Shown: positions 44,063 to 53,509, counted from the stretch's first letter. The stretch: 64,000 nucleotides of DNA from Dorea_A sp016295505 (GCF_039832105.1 NZ_JBDOHS010000002.1:253119-317118); one strand, 5' to 3'. Numbers and translations: made by a program. The notes: generated by a model from the letters alone, not told the origin.

Positions 44063-44940
44063 TACAAATCAACCTCCCTACTCTTCATAATCTTCATAGC
44101 TACCTGTGTGATTACCAGTACTACTACAAAGAATACCAGTGATTTTGCGGAACCCAGACCATAATTGTTATTCTGGAATGCTTCACGGTAAATATCAAGT
44201 GTCGCACTGTATGTCGTTCCTCCGGGTCCACCCTTGGTCAATGCCAGAATAATATCGAATACCTTCAATGCATTTGTCAGAGACATGAACACACATGTTG
44301 TGATGGAAGGGCCAAGCAATGGAAGTGTTACTTTAAAGAATCTTGTCCAGGATGTTGCTCCATCTACCGTTGCCGCCTCAAGCACATCCCCGGGCACTGC
44401 CTGAAGACCCGCAATGTAAAGCACGATATAAAATCCCAATGACTGCCACACACCAACGATTACAATCGCCAGAAAGGCCAGATTGCTTTCTCCCAGCCAG
44501 CTCCAGTTCAGAAATCCCCATCCGGTCTTTTCGAACAATACTTCGAATCCCTGGGAAAAGATAAATTTCCAGATGAAACCAACGATGATCATACTCATGA
44601 TGTAAGGTACAAAGAACATACCTCTCATGAGGTTTGCTAATCTGATTTTCTGTACAAGTGCCACTGCAATTGCAAGTGCAAGAACATTAGAGAAAATCAT
44701 AAAAAGTATGGTATACTTTCCTGTAAAGATCAGACTCTTCATAAACTCCGAAGAACCGCTGAATACCCTCTTGAAGTTTTCGAGTCCGATAAATACTGGT
44801 TCCTTTGCTATACCATTCCATTGTGTCAATGAATAGTAACCACTCATTACAAACGGAATATAGATAGTAATCGTAACCAGAATGATTGCCGGAATTGTGT
44901 ACAGGACACTCTCCCAGAACTGTTTCTTTTTACGTCCCAT
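44062..44940 (-). CDS. Sugar ABC transporter permease (MalF type)
   Basis: A 292-residue permease with six helices and the EAA loop DVLEAATVDGATSWTRFFKVTLPLLGPS. It is the first gene of an ABC importer operon (MalF-type, MalG-type, binding protein, GH31 xylosidase). The ATG at 44940 is chosen because AGGAGG lies about 11 bases upstream; an earlier TTG lies inside the -10 region. A consensus promoter lies just upstream. Confidence 0.92.
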   Translation of the reverse strand: MGRKKKQFWESVLYTIPAIILVTITIYIPFVMSGYYSLTQWNGIAKEPVFIGLENFKRVFSGSSEFMKSLIFTGKYTILFMIFSNVLALAIAVALVQKIRLANLMRGMFFVPYIMSMIIVGFIWKFIFSQGFEVLFEKTGWGFLNWSWLGESNLAFLAIVIVGVWQSLGFYIVLYIAGLQAVPGDVLEAATVDGATSWTRFFKVTLPLLGPSITTCVFMSLTNALKVFDIILALTKGGPGGTTYSATLDIYREAFQNNNYGLGSAKSLVFFVVVLVITQVAMKIMKSREVDL

Positions 44941-44987
44941 TCTAACGTATTCCTCCTCCCTTTGTTTCCTTTGTAACTCTATATCCA

Positions 44988-45016
44988 ATTATACGTTCCC
45001 GCCCCCAAAGTGTCAA
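44988..45016 (-). promoter_or_regulatory. Promoter of the sugar ABC operon
   Basis: On the minus strand, TTGACA (45011-45016) and TATAAT (44988-44993) are perfect consensus boxes with a 17-base spacer. Confidence 0.88.
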
Positions 45017-45036
45017 TAGGTTTTTTAGCAAACCTA
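45017..45036. promoter_or_regulatory. Dyad abutting the ABC operon -35 box
   Basis: TAGGTTT (45017-45023) and AAACCTA (45030-45036) with a 6-base centre touch the -35 box on its upstream side, the place of an activator site. The nearby AraC or LacI protein could bind it. Confidence 0.5.
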
Positions 45037-45114
45037 ACTAACAAAATCGTGTTTTGTGCATTTTTTATATTCTTTTTGTATACCAAAAAAACTTATTTTT
45101 TATTATTTTTTTAC

Positions 45115-45159
45115 AAAAAAAGACACCATTTCGGGACTTATCAGCCCCGAAATAATGTC
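45115..45159 (-). terminator. Terminator of the alpha-galactosidase gene
   Basis: ATTTCGGG and CCCGAAAT arms with flanking GACA/TGTC pairing (45122-45159), followed by seven T in the minus direction. Confidence 0.85.
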
Positions 45160-45173
45160 AATTTTCACGAATT

Positions 45174-47282
45174 TTATCGGATATTCAATTCAAATACTCT
45201 CGCAGAAGGCACGTACGGAAGTTTTACCGTAAGAATCCCTGTCTGAGCATTCCACCTGTAATCACAGTTCCCTTCAGAAGGATATGCACACCTTACATCC
45301 AGTTTTCTTCCCTGAAGGTGCGGAATCGGAAGTTCCATATATTCTCCGCCGCCTCTTCGCCACACAGACAGATAAGTCGCCCGACCGCCTCTCAATCCAA
45401 GGCTCACCCAGTCATCAGAAAACGAAGAAAATCCAAGTGGCCAGAATGGATAGGAACTTCTGATATCAGAACGAATCGACTTATAATAATCCAGACCTTC
45501 TTTCACCAGTTCCCTTCTTTCCGGAGCAATATCCACCATATGTCCACTTTGGTGTACACGCATCAGCATCGCATTGACCATATTAAAAATGGTCTCTTCT
45601 TTATCACCTTCTATTCTCGGATAAGACCAGATCGCCGACTGCTCCATAGTTACTCCCAGAGGTGAATTTGCTGCAATCGTAGCATAATTCAGATATCCTT
45701 CCTGATCGCTGGTTGACTGGATACTGTGCCTTTGCAGCATGGCATAATCCATCCGAAGTCCTCCGCTGGAACAATTTTCAATAATCAGATGCGGATATTT
45801 TTCAAATATACCGTCCAACCACTGAAGATATGCTCGTTCATGCCCAAGGAGCCCGTCTCCCGCACTGTCAGCATTCACCTCTGTACCCAGTCCCGGTTCT
45901 ATATTATAATCCATCTTAATATATCCAACCCCATACTCCTGCACCAGACGGTCAATCACCTCTGTCGCATGTGCACGTACCGCGGGATGTCTGAAGTCAA
46001 GCTGATACCTGCTTCTATCGAACACTCTTTTCCCATGCCTGTGGAAAAAGCATTCCTCCGGCATGTCCTTCACCTTCGGACAATGAATGCCCATCACTTC
46101 CAGCTCCAGCCAGAGTCCGGGTATCATGCCTTTGGATCTTATATAGTCAATGACCTCTTTGATTCCATTCGGGAACCTCTTATCGGACGGAAGCCATTCT
46201 CCTACTTCATCCCACCAGTATCCATCTGCATACCAGCCTGCATCGATACAATAATATTCACAGCCAATCTCCGCCGCTGCATCAATCAAAGGAAGTTCCT
46301 TTTCCGTTGTCGGCTCTGCCCACAGACAGTTCATATAGTCATTAAAAATGACCGCGAGTTTCTCATTATCTTCATTCGGTCTACGGATTCTCCGACGGTA
46401 TTTTGTAAGCTCTTCTGCCATCTCCTCATATCCGCCGCATACGGATCCCACTGCCGCAGCAGCAGAAGTAAAACTCTCCCCCGGTTTCAGACATCTGAAC
46501 CAGTGTGACTGATTTTCCGTCGGACCGGAAAGCTGAAGATACAGATGATTCGTCTGATCACTGATCTCCCAGTGCCAGGAACCATTCTGCTCAATCTGCC
46601 AGAACAGTCTGCTTCCGGTTTCCGCATTGGATACACAGCCCATAGGGAGAAATTCTTTCGCCGACCAGTTTCCGGTATTGGATATTCCAAAAGCTTTGGA
46701 CGAACGCAGCGCAAGATCCGGCTGTGACTGTTCCAGTCCGAGCTGCGAAAGTGTATACTCCTTCCACTGTACCTCTCTTTGCCAGGAATTATGGATCACC
46801 GCCACTTTCATCTTCTGATCCTGCGGCAGTATCCCTTCTTTTTCAAGTCCATTCAGATTAAAAGAAGTCACATATTCCAACACCTGTTCTTTAGAACCGC
46901 GATTCTCCACAACGCTGTAACATCTGACCATTGCAATCCCATCATAAAACTGAAAATGGCTTGTCACATAGATTCCGGTCTCTTCATCACAGGTGACAAA
47001 TTCCAGCTTACGCCCATATGTATTGTGCCCATCCTTATGTGACACGTATTTCATGCGATATCCGGGCGCTGTCACCGTATACTTTGAACCATGTCTTTCT
47101 TCCGGACGATCCAGACCTGCAAGTTCGATCTCCACAAGCCGGAACCCCGTCTTTTCATAGTCATTCCTGATAAGTTCTTCCTGAAACGGAAGCTGCGAAA
47201 AATGAAGGAATTTAACTTCATTCTGATCAGTGATCTCAAACACCAGGTGAAGCCCATTCTCACTAATGTTGATTTTCTGCAT
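45174..47282 (-). CDS. GH36 alpha-galactosidase
   Basis: A 702-residue retaining alpha-galactosidase acting on raffinose, melibiose or galactomannan fragments. The nucleophile motif is GYIKMDYNIEPG, the acid/base region ENCSSGGLRMDYAMLQRHS, and CEYYCIDAGWYADGYWWDEVGEW is the conserved barrel strand. No signal peptide. The ATG at 47282 overlaps the end of the LacI gene by 20 bases, with AAAGGA just upstream, so regulator and enzyme are translated together. Confidence 0.93.
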   Translation of the reverse strand: MQKINISENGLHLVFEITDQNEVKFLHFSQLPFQEELIRNDYEKTGFRLVEIELAGLDRPEERHGSKYTVTAPGYRMKYVSHKDGHNTYGRKLEFVTCDEETGIYVTSHFQFYDGIAMVRCYSVVENRGSKEQVLEYVTSFNLNGLEKEGILPQDQKMKVAVIHNSWQREVQWKEYTLSQLGLEQSQPDLALRSSKAFGISNTGNWSAKEFLPMGCVSNAETGSRLFWQIEQNGSWHWEISDQTNHLYLQLSGPTENQSHWFRCLKPGESFTSAAAAVGSVCGGYEEMAEELTKYRRRIRRPNEDNEKLAVIFNDYMNCLWAEPTTEKELPLIDAAAEIGCEYYCIDAGWYADGYWWDEVGEWLPSDKRFPNGIKEVIDYIRSKGMIPGLWLELEVMGIHCPKVKDMPEECFFHRHGKRVFDRSRYQLDFRHPAVRAHATEVIDRLVQEYGVGYIKMDYNIEPGLGTEVNADSAGDGLLGHERAYLQWLDGIFEKYPHLIIENCSSGGLRMDYAMLQRHSIQSTSDQEGYLNYATIAANSPLGVTMEQSAIWSYPRIEGDKEETIFNMVNAMLMRVHQSGHMVDIAPERRELVKEGLDYYKSIRSDIRSSYPFWPLGFSSFSDDWVSLGLRGGRATYLSVWRRGGGEYMELPIPHLQGRKLDVRCAYPSEGNCDYRWNAQTGILTVKLPYVPSARVFELNIR

Positions 47283-48312
47283 CCTTCTGTTCCTTTCCAT
47301 TCAAACAAACGCTGTCCCTTTCTATCAGACAGGTTTCTACTTCTATTTCTTTCTCTTCAATCTGCTTTCCATCCAGCAGTTCCAGCATAAGCTGTGCAGC
47401 AATCTCTGCCTTTTTTACGCTGTCAATCCGAATCGTGGTAAGTCCGGGGACACTCAGTCCTGCAAATACGTCATCATCACAGCCTACAACAGATATGTCT
47501 TCCGGAATCCGAATATGCTGCCTCTTAAAATATCCGATCGCTTCTGCAGCATTAAAATCCGTAGAGAAAAAAACAGCCGCATGCTGTCCTGCATATTCTG
47601 CCAGTCTCTGGTATGCTTCCATCCTCTCCTCACGTGTCACTCCGAGCATAATTTCTTCAAGTTGAACAGATTCTCCCAACTTTTCCCTGTAGACCTTTAC
47701 TGCACCTTTATACCGCCGGTGATCGGCACCTTTTTTTGAGTTGGCCGCATATACAATCTTACGTATTCCCTGCTGCAGCAGATAGTGTGTCATCTCTTCT
47801 CCGGCAAGCTCATCTGTTGAAGTAATATTATAGCACCCTTCCACATGAGAAATATCCACATCCATATCGATAGATACTACCGGTTTTCCTGTGAGTTTCT
47901 TTATCTCCTGATAATATTGGGGGGGCAGGGATATCGAAACCACTCCATCAACATTCCACCCAAGAATCATCCTCATGACTTCCTGCATATCTTTCGAAGA
48001 ACATATCATGATATAATAACCCTTCTCGCGGAACGCACTTTCCAGTGTACCTATAACCGAACCATAAAATGGTCTTTCATACGGAGATCTCTCCACAAAT
48101 TCCGGGGTACTGATCAATACTCCAATTATGTTAGACTTCCGGTTTGTCAATGCACTCAATCCAAATCGCGGCACATAATTTTTCTCCTCCAGGATATCCT
48201 GGATCTTCTTTACCATCTCAGGAGACACCTTTTTTGTCCTGCCGTGCAGTACATTGGAAACAGTTGTTGCACTGACGCCAACTTCTTCTGCTATTTCTTT
48301 AATCGTAATCAT
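47263..48312 (-). CDS. LacI-family transcriptional regulator
   Basis: A 349-residue repressor. Residues about 1-55 are the LacI HTH with hinge (TIKEIAEEVGVSATTVSNVLHGRTKKVSPEMVKKIQDILEEKNYVPR), the rest a periplasmic-binding-type sugar domain. It precedes and overlaps the alpha-galactosidase gene, so an alpha-galactoside is the likely inducer. A perfect dyad in its own -35 region (48382-48401) fits autoregulation. The ATG at 48312 follows GGAGAGGG. Confidence 0.92.
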   Translation of the reverse strand: MITIKEIAEEVGVSATTVSNVLHGRTKKVSPEMVKKIQDILEEKNYVPRFGLSALTNRKSNIIGVLISTPEFVERSPYERPFYGSVIGTLESAFREKGYYIMICSSKDMQEVMRMILGWNVDGVVSISLPPQYYQEIKKLTGKPVVSIDMDVDISHVEGCYNITSTDELAGEEMTHYLLQQGIRKIVYAANSKKGADHRRYKGAVKVYREKLGESVQLEEIMLGVTREERMEAYQRLAEYAGQHAAVFFSTDFNAAEAIGYFKRQHIRIPEDISVVGCDDDVFAGLSVPGLTTIRIDSVKKAEIAAQLMLELLDGKQIEEKEIEVETCLIERDSVCLNGKEQKDAENQH

Positions 48313-48381
48313 TTTCCCTCTCCAGACCAATACAAAACTATACTTAACATTATTATAGTATTATAGTACAAAATATACTAA

Positions 48382-48401
48382 TTTGAAACATTTGTTTCAA
48401 A
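48382..48401. promoter_or_regulatory. LacI-type operator
   Basis: Perfect dyad with arms TTTGAAAC (48382-48389) and GTTTCAAA (48394-48401) around a 4-base centre. It overlaps a TTTCAA -35-like box that is 17 bases from a TATAAT for the minus-strand LacI gene. 48313-48648 otherwise holds only the two divergent promoters. Confidence 0.7.
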
Positions 48402-48597
48402 TATTTTGCCGATCCCAAATGACACTTCTTTTGGCAGCCGGCAGAAACTAAAGAGTTACGGGACGATTTTAATATCAGAGTTACGATTGCTGCTTTCGGA
48501 AGCGTCCAAAAATAAATCACATCATCAGTATATCTTTTTCCTATCTTTACGCAAATGTAAAACGGTGATATTTTTTTGTACTATAGCGACTTATATA

Positions 48598-48626
48598 TTG
48601 TATGTTTTTCCAACCTGTGCTATAAG
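48598..48626 (+). promoter_or_regulatory. Promoter of the AraC-family gene
   Basis: TTGTAT at 48598-48603 and TATAAG at 48621-48626, spacer 17 bases, followed by GGGGGAGGAGG before the start. Confidence 0.6.
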
Positions 48627-48648
48627 ATAGGGGGAGGAGGAAACACTT

Positions 48649-49602
48649 ATGAGCCCAATATTCTACTTAAAATCCGATATACTTCCACATATTTCTTATC
48701 TGGGACAGACTGTGACTCCGGAGAACTGGAAGCATTTCCATCGAAAAAACACCGAATACATACTGTACTTCATTGCATCCGGAGAAATGTATATGAACGA
48801 AAACGGAATCGAATATCCTTTAAAACAGGGAGATATCATTCTGCTGGAGCCGGGATATGAACAGATCGGATATCAGCCTGCAAAATGCACCTATTACTTC
48901 GTGCATTTTAATCCATCCACTTTTTCCAGACAATGTATTGAGACAGAAGAAGAGATCCAGAACATGATACGCACAGATCTTCATAATAATTATACTGCAC
49001 CGTCCATCTCTGAATCTCATTATACCGATACATTTATCACAATTCCCAAATATATGCACATTGATAACCCGCAGACATTTTCTCAGATTACGCAGCAGAT
49101 CATCTCTGCAATCCAGCGGGAACAGACCAGACATATGTACTACAAATCCATTTCTTCCGGACATATTGTTGAAATGCTATCCTTATATTCCAGCTACTGG
49201 ATGCTTCATGCTTATGACCAGTCGCCATCCAGCAGCAGTGCTGCAATGTATGACAAGATCAATGAACTGCTGGATTATTTCCACTCATCCTATCAGCAGA
49301 AGATTACCAGTACTTCAATCGAACAGTTGCTTTCCGTCAATTTTGATTACCTGAACCGCATATTTAAAAAACAGACGGGATCCACCATATTCGCCTATCT
49401 GAACCGCTACCGGCTGGAGCATGCCATGCAGTTGCTCCTTACTACAACACTGCCTTTAAATGAGGTTGCAGAAAAAACCGGATTTTCTGATGAATATTAT
49501 TTTAACCGTGTTTTCAAAAAGCACATTGGCATTACTCCGGCAAAATACAGGAAGTCCGGAAATTCCCCAGAAACCGTACAATACAAAAAGCCTTGCAGAT
49601 AA
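48649..49602 (+). CDS. AraC-family transcriptional regulator
   Basis: A 317-residue regulator. The N-terminal half is a cupin-like sugar-sensing domain (HRKNTEYILYFIASGEMYMNENGIEYPLKQGDIILLEPG), and the C-terminal third holds two HTH motifs (SIEQLLSVNFDYLNRIFKKQTGSTIFAYLNRYRLEHAMQLL, LNEVAEKTGFSDEYYFNRVFKKHIGITPAKYR). It lies divergent from the LacI/alpha-galactosidase genes and may act on the sugar operons nearby. GAGGAGG precedes the ATG. Its stop is inside a bidirectional terminator. Confidence 0.9.
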   Translation: MSPIFYLKSDILPHISYLGQTVTPENWKHFHRKNTEYILYFIASGEMYMNENGIEYPLKQGDIILLEPGYEQIGYQPAKCTYYFVHFNPSTFSRQCIETEEEIQNMIRTDLHNNYTAPSISESHYTDTFITIPKYMHIDNPQTFSQITQQIISAIQREQTRHMYYKSISSGHIVEMLSLYSSYWMLHAYDQSPSSSSAAMYDKINELLDYFHSSYQQKITSTSIEQLLSVNFDYLNRIFKKQTGSTIFAYLNRYRLEHAMQLLLTTTLPLNEVAEKTGFSDEYYFNRVFKKHIGITPAKYRKSGNSPETVQYKKPCR

Positions 49603-49615
49603 CCTGCAAGGCTTT
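49587..49615. terminator. Bidirectional terminator
   Basis: AAAGCCTTGCAG (49587-49598) and CTGCAAGGCTTT (49604-49615) with a 5-base loop. It overlaps the AraC stop codon and sits next to the 3' end of tRNA-Arg, serving both. Confidence 0.85.
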
Positions 49616-49618
49616 ACA

Positions 49619-49692
49619 CGTGCGCGAGAAGATTCGAACTCCCGACCTTCTGGTCCGTAGCCAGACGCTCTATCCAGCTGAGCTACGCGCAC
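49619..49692 (-). tRNA. tRNA-Arg (ACG)
   Basis: A 74-base cloverleaf on the minus strand, acceptor GTGCGCG/CGCGCAC, G discriminator, anticodon loop CTACGGA closed by TCTGG/CCAGA, anticodon ACG. CCA is not encoded. Confidence 0.95.
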
Positions 49693-49723
49693 ATAACTGT
49701 AATTCATCACCACAGCGAAATTT

Positions 49724-49752
49724 ATTATATCCTACTATTTCAAATATGTCAA
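49724..49752 (-). promoter_or_regulatory. Promoter of tRNA-Arg
   Basis: TTGACA (49747-49752) and TATAAT (49724-49729) on the minus strand, spacer 17 bases: full consensus. Confidence 0.88.
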
Positions 49753-49909
49753 CATCTTTTCCAAATTTTTTTCATTTTTTCCATATTTGTCTTTTTTGCT
49801 TCAACTGGCCCGTACACATTCCCCTTATCTGGTCTTTCCAAAAAATCCACATTAATGCTAAAATATAGCATACAAATTTTCGGGAATAACCTTGAAAGGA
49901 GTCTTTGCC

Positions 49910-50776
49910 ATGAAAAAAATTGCTGTCATCAACGATTTATCCGGACTGGGGAGATGCTCACTGACAGCTGCGATCTCCGTCCTCTCAGCGATGGGCGTAC
50001 AGGCCTGTCCTCTTCCGACAGCCATATTAACGGCTCAGACGGAATACCCCAGCTATTATTGCGATGATTACACAGATAAGATGGATATCTATCGTCTGGA
50101 ATGGCTGAAACTGAATCAGCACTTTGACGGTATCTATACCGGATATGTTGCAAGTGTCCGCCAGATTCAGCAGATTCTTCACTTTATTGACACCTTCAAA
50201 GAACCCGACACTTTCCTGCTGGTCGATCCTGTCATGGGAGACGACGGACAGACCTATGATGTATATACCCCGGAACTGTTAAACCAGATGAAACAGCTGG
50301 TATCACGTGCCGATATCATCACTCCCAACCTGACAGAGTTCTGTCTTCTGACAGATACGGATTATCATGCACTTCTCAGACCGGATCTGTCAGAAGAAGA
50401 TATCATCCGCAGGCTGCAGACTCAAAGCCGGATCCTTTGCAGGGATAATGAAAAGACCATCATCATCACAGGAATATGCATAAACGATTTCGATTCTGCA
50501 CCACAGATCGGCAACCTCTATCTTCATGGTACGGAATGTTCTTTTACTTCCACCCCCTATATCGGAGGCAGCTACTCCGGGACCGGTGATCTGTTTGCAT
50601 CCTGCATGGCAGGTGGTATTGCCCGCGGAGATGCACTCCCTTCTCTTCTGAAAACGACAGGAGAATTTCTGGAAAACTCTCTGAAGGACTCTGTGCGGGA
50701 AAAAGTTCCTTATAATGATGGTGTGAACTACGAAAAATTTCTCTCCATACTGATGCCGGGGAAAGAAAATGTATAA
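49910..50776 (+). CDS. Pyridoxamine/pyridoxal kinase
   Basis: A 288-residue PfkB/ribokinase-fold kinase that phosphorylates B6 vitamers (pyridoxal, pyridoxamine) to give pyridoxal phosphate precursors. Motifs: INDLSGLGRCSLTAAISVLSAMGVQACPLPTAILT at the N-terminus, DPVMGDDGQTYDVYTPEL, ITPNLTEFCLLT, and the anion-hole GGSYSGTGDLFAS. The ATG at 49910 is preferred because AAAGGAG lies nine bases upstream. Stand-alone gene. Confidence 0.9.
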   Translation: MKKIAVINDLSGLGRCSLTAAISVLSAMGVQACPLPTAILTAQTEYPSYYCDDYTDKMDIYRLEWLKLNQHFDGIYTGYVASVRQIQQILHFIDTFKEPDTFLLVDPVMGDDGQTYDVYTPELLNQMKQLVSRADIITPNLTEFCLLTDTDYHALLRPDLSEEDIIRRLQTQSRILCRDNEKTIIITGICINDFDSAPQIGNLYLHGTECSFTSTPYIGGSYSGTGDLFASCMAGGIARGDALPSLLKTTGEFLENSLKDSVREKVPYNDGVNYEKFLSILMPGKENV

Positions 50777-50806
50777 ACTTAATAAAAAATAAAAACAATT
50801 TAGGTA

Positions 50807-50836
50807 TTCACAGTGTTCAGTCTTCTGTGTTATAAT
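50807..50836 (+). promoter_or_regulatory. Promoter of tRNA-Ser
   Basis: TTCACA at 50807-50812 and TATAAT at 50831-50836, spacer 18 bases, 8 bases before the tRNA. Confidence 0.7.
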
Positions 50837-50844
50837 GCTTTCAT

Positions 50845-50929
50845 GCAGCAGTGGTCGAGCGGCTGATGGCATCTGCCTCGAAAGCAGAAGAGCCGAAAGG
50901 CTCCGGGGGTTCAAATCCCTCCTGCTGCG
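50845..50929 (+). tRNA. tRNA-Ser (CGA)
   Basis: An 85-base class II tRNA with a long variable arm (AGAGCC-GAAA-GGCTCC). Acceptor GCAGCAG/CTGCTGC, G discriminator, anticodon loop CTCGAAA closed by TCTGC/GCAGA gives CGA. A T-run follows within 10 bases. The next 275 bases to the GH31 gene show no gene I can support. Confidence 0.94.
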
Positions 50930-51144
50930 TTTCTTTTTTTATTAATTATACGCTCTTATGGTTTTCTTAAGAATTTTTAGAAATCTTTCCCATTTCTGAC
51001 ATATCCGATTCATAATTTCACGCTACAATAAATATATCAAATAAAGAAGACGGTGGTTGTGCTTAACACCTGAATACATTTGCATGATTACCGGACTTCG
51101 CCTAACAACAAGTAAAATTTACATAGATTATTCCATTTCCTTCC

Positions 51145-51176
51145 AAAAAGAGACCAGTAGTATTCTACCGGTCTCT
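51145..51176 (-). terminator. Terminator of the GH31 glucosidase gene
   Basis: AGAGACC and GGTCTCT with inner GTAG/CTAC pairing form a stem; TTTTT follows in the minus direction. Confidence 0.85.
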
Positions 51177-51205
51177 TTCACATTCTCTCCACAATGACAG
51201 TCCCT

Positions 51206-53257
51206 TTATAATAATTCTTCTTTCGTCATACGTATCTTTTTCCATTCGGACTGCGGTGTATAATTCCGGGATAATCCATCATCACTATACAGGACATATT
51301 CTGCCACATCATCAGTATATCCGATCCATTGAAGCTGTTCTTCGCTGACATCCCCGGTAGATCTGACTTTTACATCCAGAACCGCAAGCGGCAGCATATA
51401 TCCTTTCCGGACAAACAGGACGACTTCATCTATCGCCACGTCGATGTAGTGGTGTCCCTTCGGAAGCACTTTACATGTTCTGTCATCCAGAGAGCGCATG
51501 GACACCATCAGCATATCCTCGGGCAGATACACATATCTTCCCTTTGCATTCTGTACATAGACCGGAGCAATCATGATGCTTTCACCAACCAGAAGCTGAT
51601 CTTCTACACGGTATGCCTGCTCATCCTCCGGATAATCAAATGCCAGCGGACGGAAATACATCTCATCCTTCAGCACTGCCTTCATATATTCGCTGTAGAT
51701 ATACGGAAGAAGTCCATAGCGCATACGAATGATATTCCGGAATGACTCCAGACGTTCAAACCGATATACTTCCTGTCTTCTGGTTCCCATCGCCGCATGA
51801 TTGCGCATCAGAGGTGTGAATAGCGCAAACTCCAGCCAGCGCATCATCAGATCTTCCGTCGTATCGCTGCCAAACCCTCCGATATCCGAACCGGTATACA
51901 GAATTCCACACATGTTCAGTGACGGCATCTGCTGAATACTGAGAAGGAGCTGACTCCACCAGGCATTATTGTCTCCGGTCCAGATGCCGCCATAGCGGTG
52001 CATCCCAATATAAGAAGATCTGGAAAACAGCAGCGTCCGCCGATCCGGCGCGATCTGATCAAATGCCTCCGCAGCAGCCCTTGTCATATTGAAACCATAC
52101 AGATTATGCACTTTATCATGACGAACCTTTACCCCATCCATATTGTGATAAAAGCTCTGATAATCTACCGCACTGTTTGAAAGTCCGGATACCAGATCTC
52201 TCATGTGGAAGAATTCATAGAGATCCAGATTTTTTCCTTTCATTTCATCCAGCTCTTCCAGAACCTTTTTCAGATTCTTTTCCGAGTAAAAGATTGCAGG
52301 TTCATTCATATCATTCCAGAATCCATCGATCCCCTGCTCCATCAGGAAACGGTATTTACCGCCAAACCATGCTCTTGCTTCTGCATTCAGCACATCCGGG
52401 AAATGTACCTTACCCGGCCACACTGCTGCCACAAAGTCCTCCCCATCCTCATCCTTGCAGAAATAGTTCTTCTGAACCCCTTCTTCATAGACCTGGTATC
52501 CCTCTTCTATTTTCACCCCGGCATCAATGATCGGAACCAGATGGACTCCCCGCTCTTTCATCTCTTCCGTAAAATTCTTAAAATCCGGAAACGTTTCCTG
52601 ATTGACCGTAAAGTCTTTATATCGTTCCATATAATCAATATCCAGATAAACGGCATCCAGTGGAATTCCATTCTGATGATGCCCGTCCACAACTTCCCGG
52701 ACTTCATCCTCCGTCATATAACTCCACCTGGACTGCTGGTATCCAAACGCCCACTTCGGTGCGATATAGCTGGTCCCGATCAGCTTTCGGAACTGTTTTA
52801 CGATATCTTTAAGACATTCTCCTTCCACCACATAGACCACACAGTCTTTGCCCGCCGTAATGGCAAGCTCATCCATCCGGGTCTCGCCGACATCGAAAAT
52901 GACTGTCCCCGGATCATCCACAAAGATTCCAAAGCTTTGCGCTTTATGCTCTTCTTCTGATTTCTTTGCGCGATTCAGAATCAGAAAGTTATGTACTCCA
53001 TATAATGAATGCTTATTCTCCGTATGGTGTGGATCGTCCGTTGCATTACTGATATAGGAGAATCCCCGTTTATTCATGCCGCGGACCTGTTCGCCAAGAC
53101 CGAATACCACGTCCTCATCCTCCATACGGCAGGACAAACGAATTGCATCCTCTTTCACTTCTGCCTGCATCAACGTTAATTCCTGCTTACTTTCCGACAC
53201 TTCCATCACAACAGCATGCGTATCCATCGGATGACCAAACACATATTTACAGATCAT
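51206..53257 (-). CDS. GH31 alpha-glucosidase
   Basis: A 683-residue family 31 enzyme with the alpha-glucosidase-type nucleophile motif GIDGFWNDMNEPAIF, and FSRSSYIGMHRYGGIWTGDN with the acid/base Asp. This differs from the xylosidase of 39458-41815, whose motif is KTDFGE. Substrates are probably alpha-glucosides such as isomaltose or nigerose. No signal peptide. It stands alone with its own terminator. Confidence 0.9.
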   Translation of the reverse strand: MICKYVFGHPMDTHAVVMEVSESKQELTLMQAEVKEDAIRLSCRMEDEDVVFGLGEQVRGMNKRGFSYISNATDDPHHTENKHSLYGVHNFLILNRAKKSEEEHKAQSFGIFVDDPGTVIFDVGETRMDELAITAGKDCVVYVVEGECLKDIVKQFRKLIGTSYIAPKWAFGYQQSRWSYMTEDEVREVVDGHHQNGIPLDAVYLDIDYMERYKDFTVNQETFPDFKNFTEEMKERGVHLVPIIDAGVKIEEGYQVYEEGVQKNYFCKDEDGEDFVAAVWPGKVHFPDVLNAEARAWFGGKYRFLMEQGIDGFWNDMNEPAIFYSEKNLKKVLEELDEMKGKNLDLYEFFHMRDLVSGLSNSAVDYQSFYHNMDGVKVRHDKVHNLYGFNMTRAAAEAFDQIAPDRRTLLFSRSSYIGMHRYGGIWTGDNNAWWSQLLLSIQQMPSLNMCGILYTGSDIGGFGSDTTEDLMMRWLEFALFTPLMRNHAAMGTRRQEVYRFERLESFRNIIRMRYGLLPYIYSEYMKAVLKDEMYFRPLAFDYPEDEQAYRVEDQLLVGESIMIAPVYVQNAKGRYVYLPEDMLMVSMRSLDDRTCKVLPKGHHYIDVAIDEVVLFVRKGYMLPLAVLDVKVRSTGDVSEEQLQWIGYTDDVAEYVLYSDDGLSRNYTPQSEWKKIRMTKEELL

Positions 53258-53367
53258 ACTCTGTATCCTCCTCTGCTTATCTGTTTTTCTATATCACATT
53301 CATTATATCCTATCCACAGATAAATGCAGTAGTATTATTTACAATTTGTCATTTAAAATCTTCTCTA

Positions 53368-53395
53368 TTGATTTCGCTAAATCCAGTGCTATAAT
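53368..53395 (+). promoter_or_regulatory. Promoter of tRNA-Ala
   Basis: TTGATT at 53368-53373 and TATAAT at 53390-53395, spacer 16 bases. Confidence 0.65.
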
Positions 53396-53436
53396 ATCTT
53401 ATATGGAAGCATGGTACAGACGATTGCTTCTTTTTT

Positions 53437-53509
53437 GGGGCATTAGCGCAGTTGGGAGCGCGCCACATTCGCATTGTGGAGGCCACGGGTTCGAATCCCG
53501 TATGCTCCA
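53437..53509 (+). tRNA. tRNA-Ala (CGC)
   Basis: A 73-base cloverleaf. Acceptor GGGGCAT/ATGCTCC with A discriminator, anticodon loop TTCGCAT closed by CCACA/TGTGG, anticodon CGC. The acceptor has a G3-U70 pair, the alanine identity element. A T-run follows immediately. Confidence 0.95.

Noticed and set aside
50845..51205. Genomic island inserted at tRNA-Ser
   Set aside because: No integrase, no duplicated tRNA end and no phage or conjugation gene follows.
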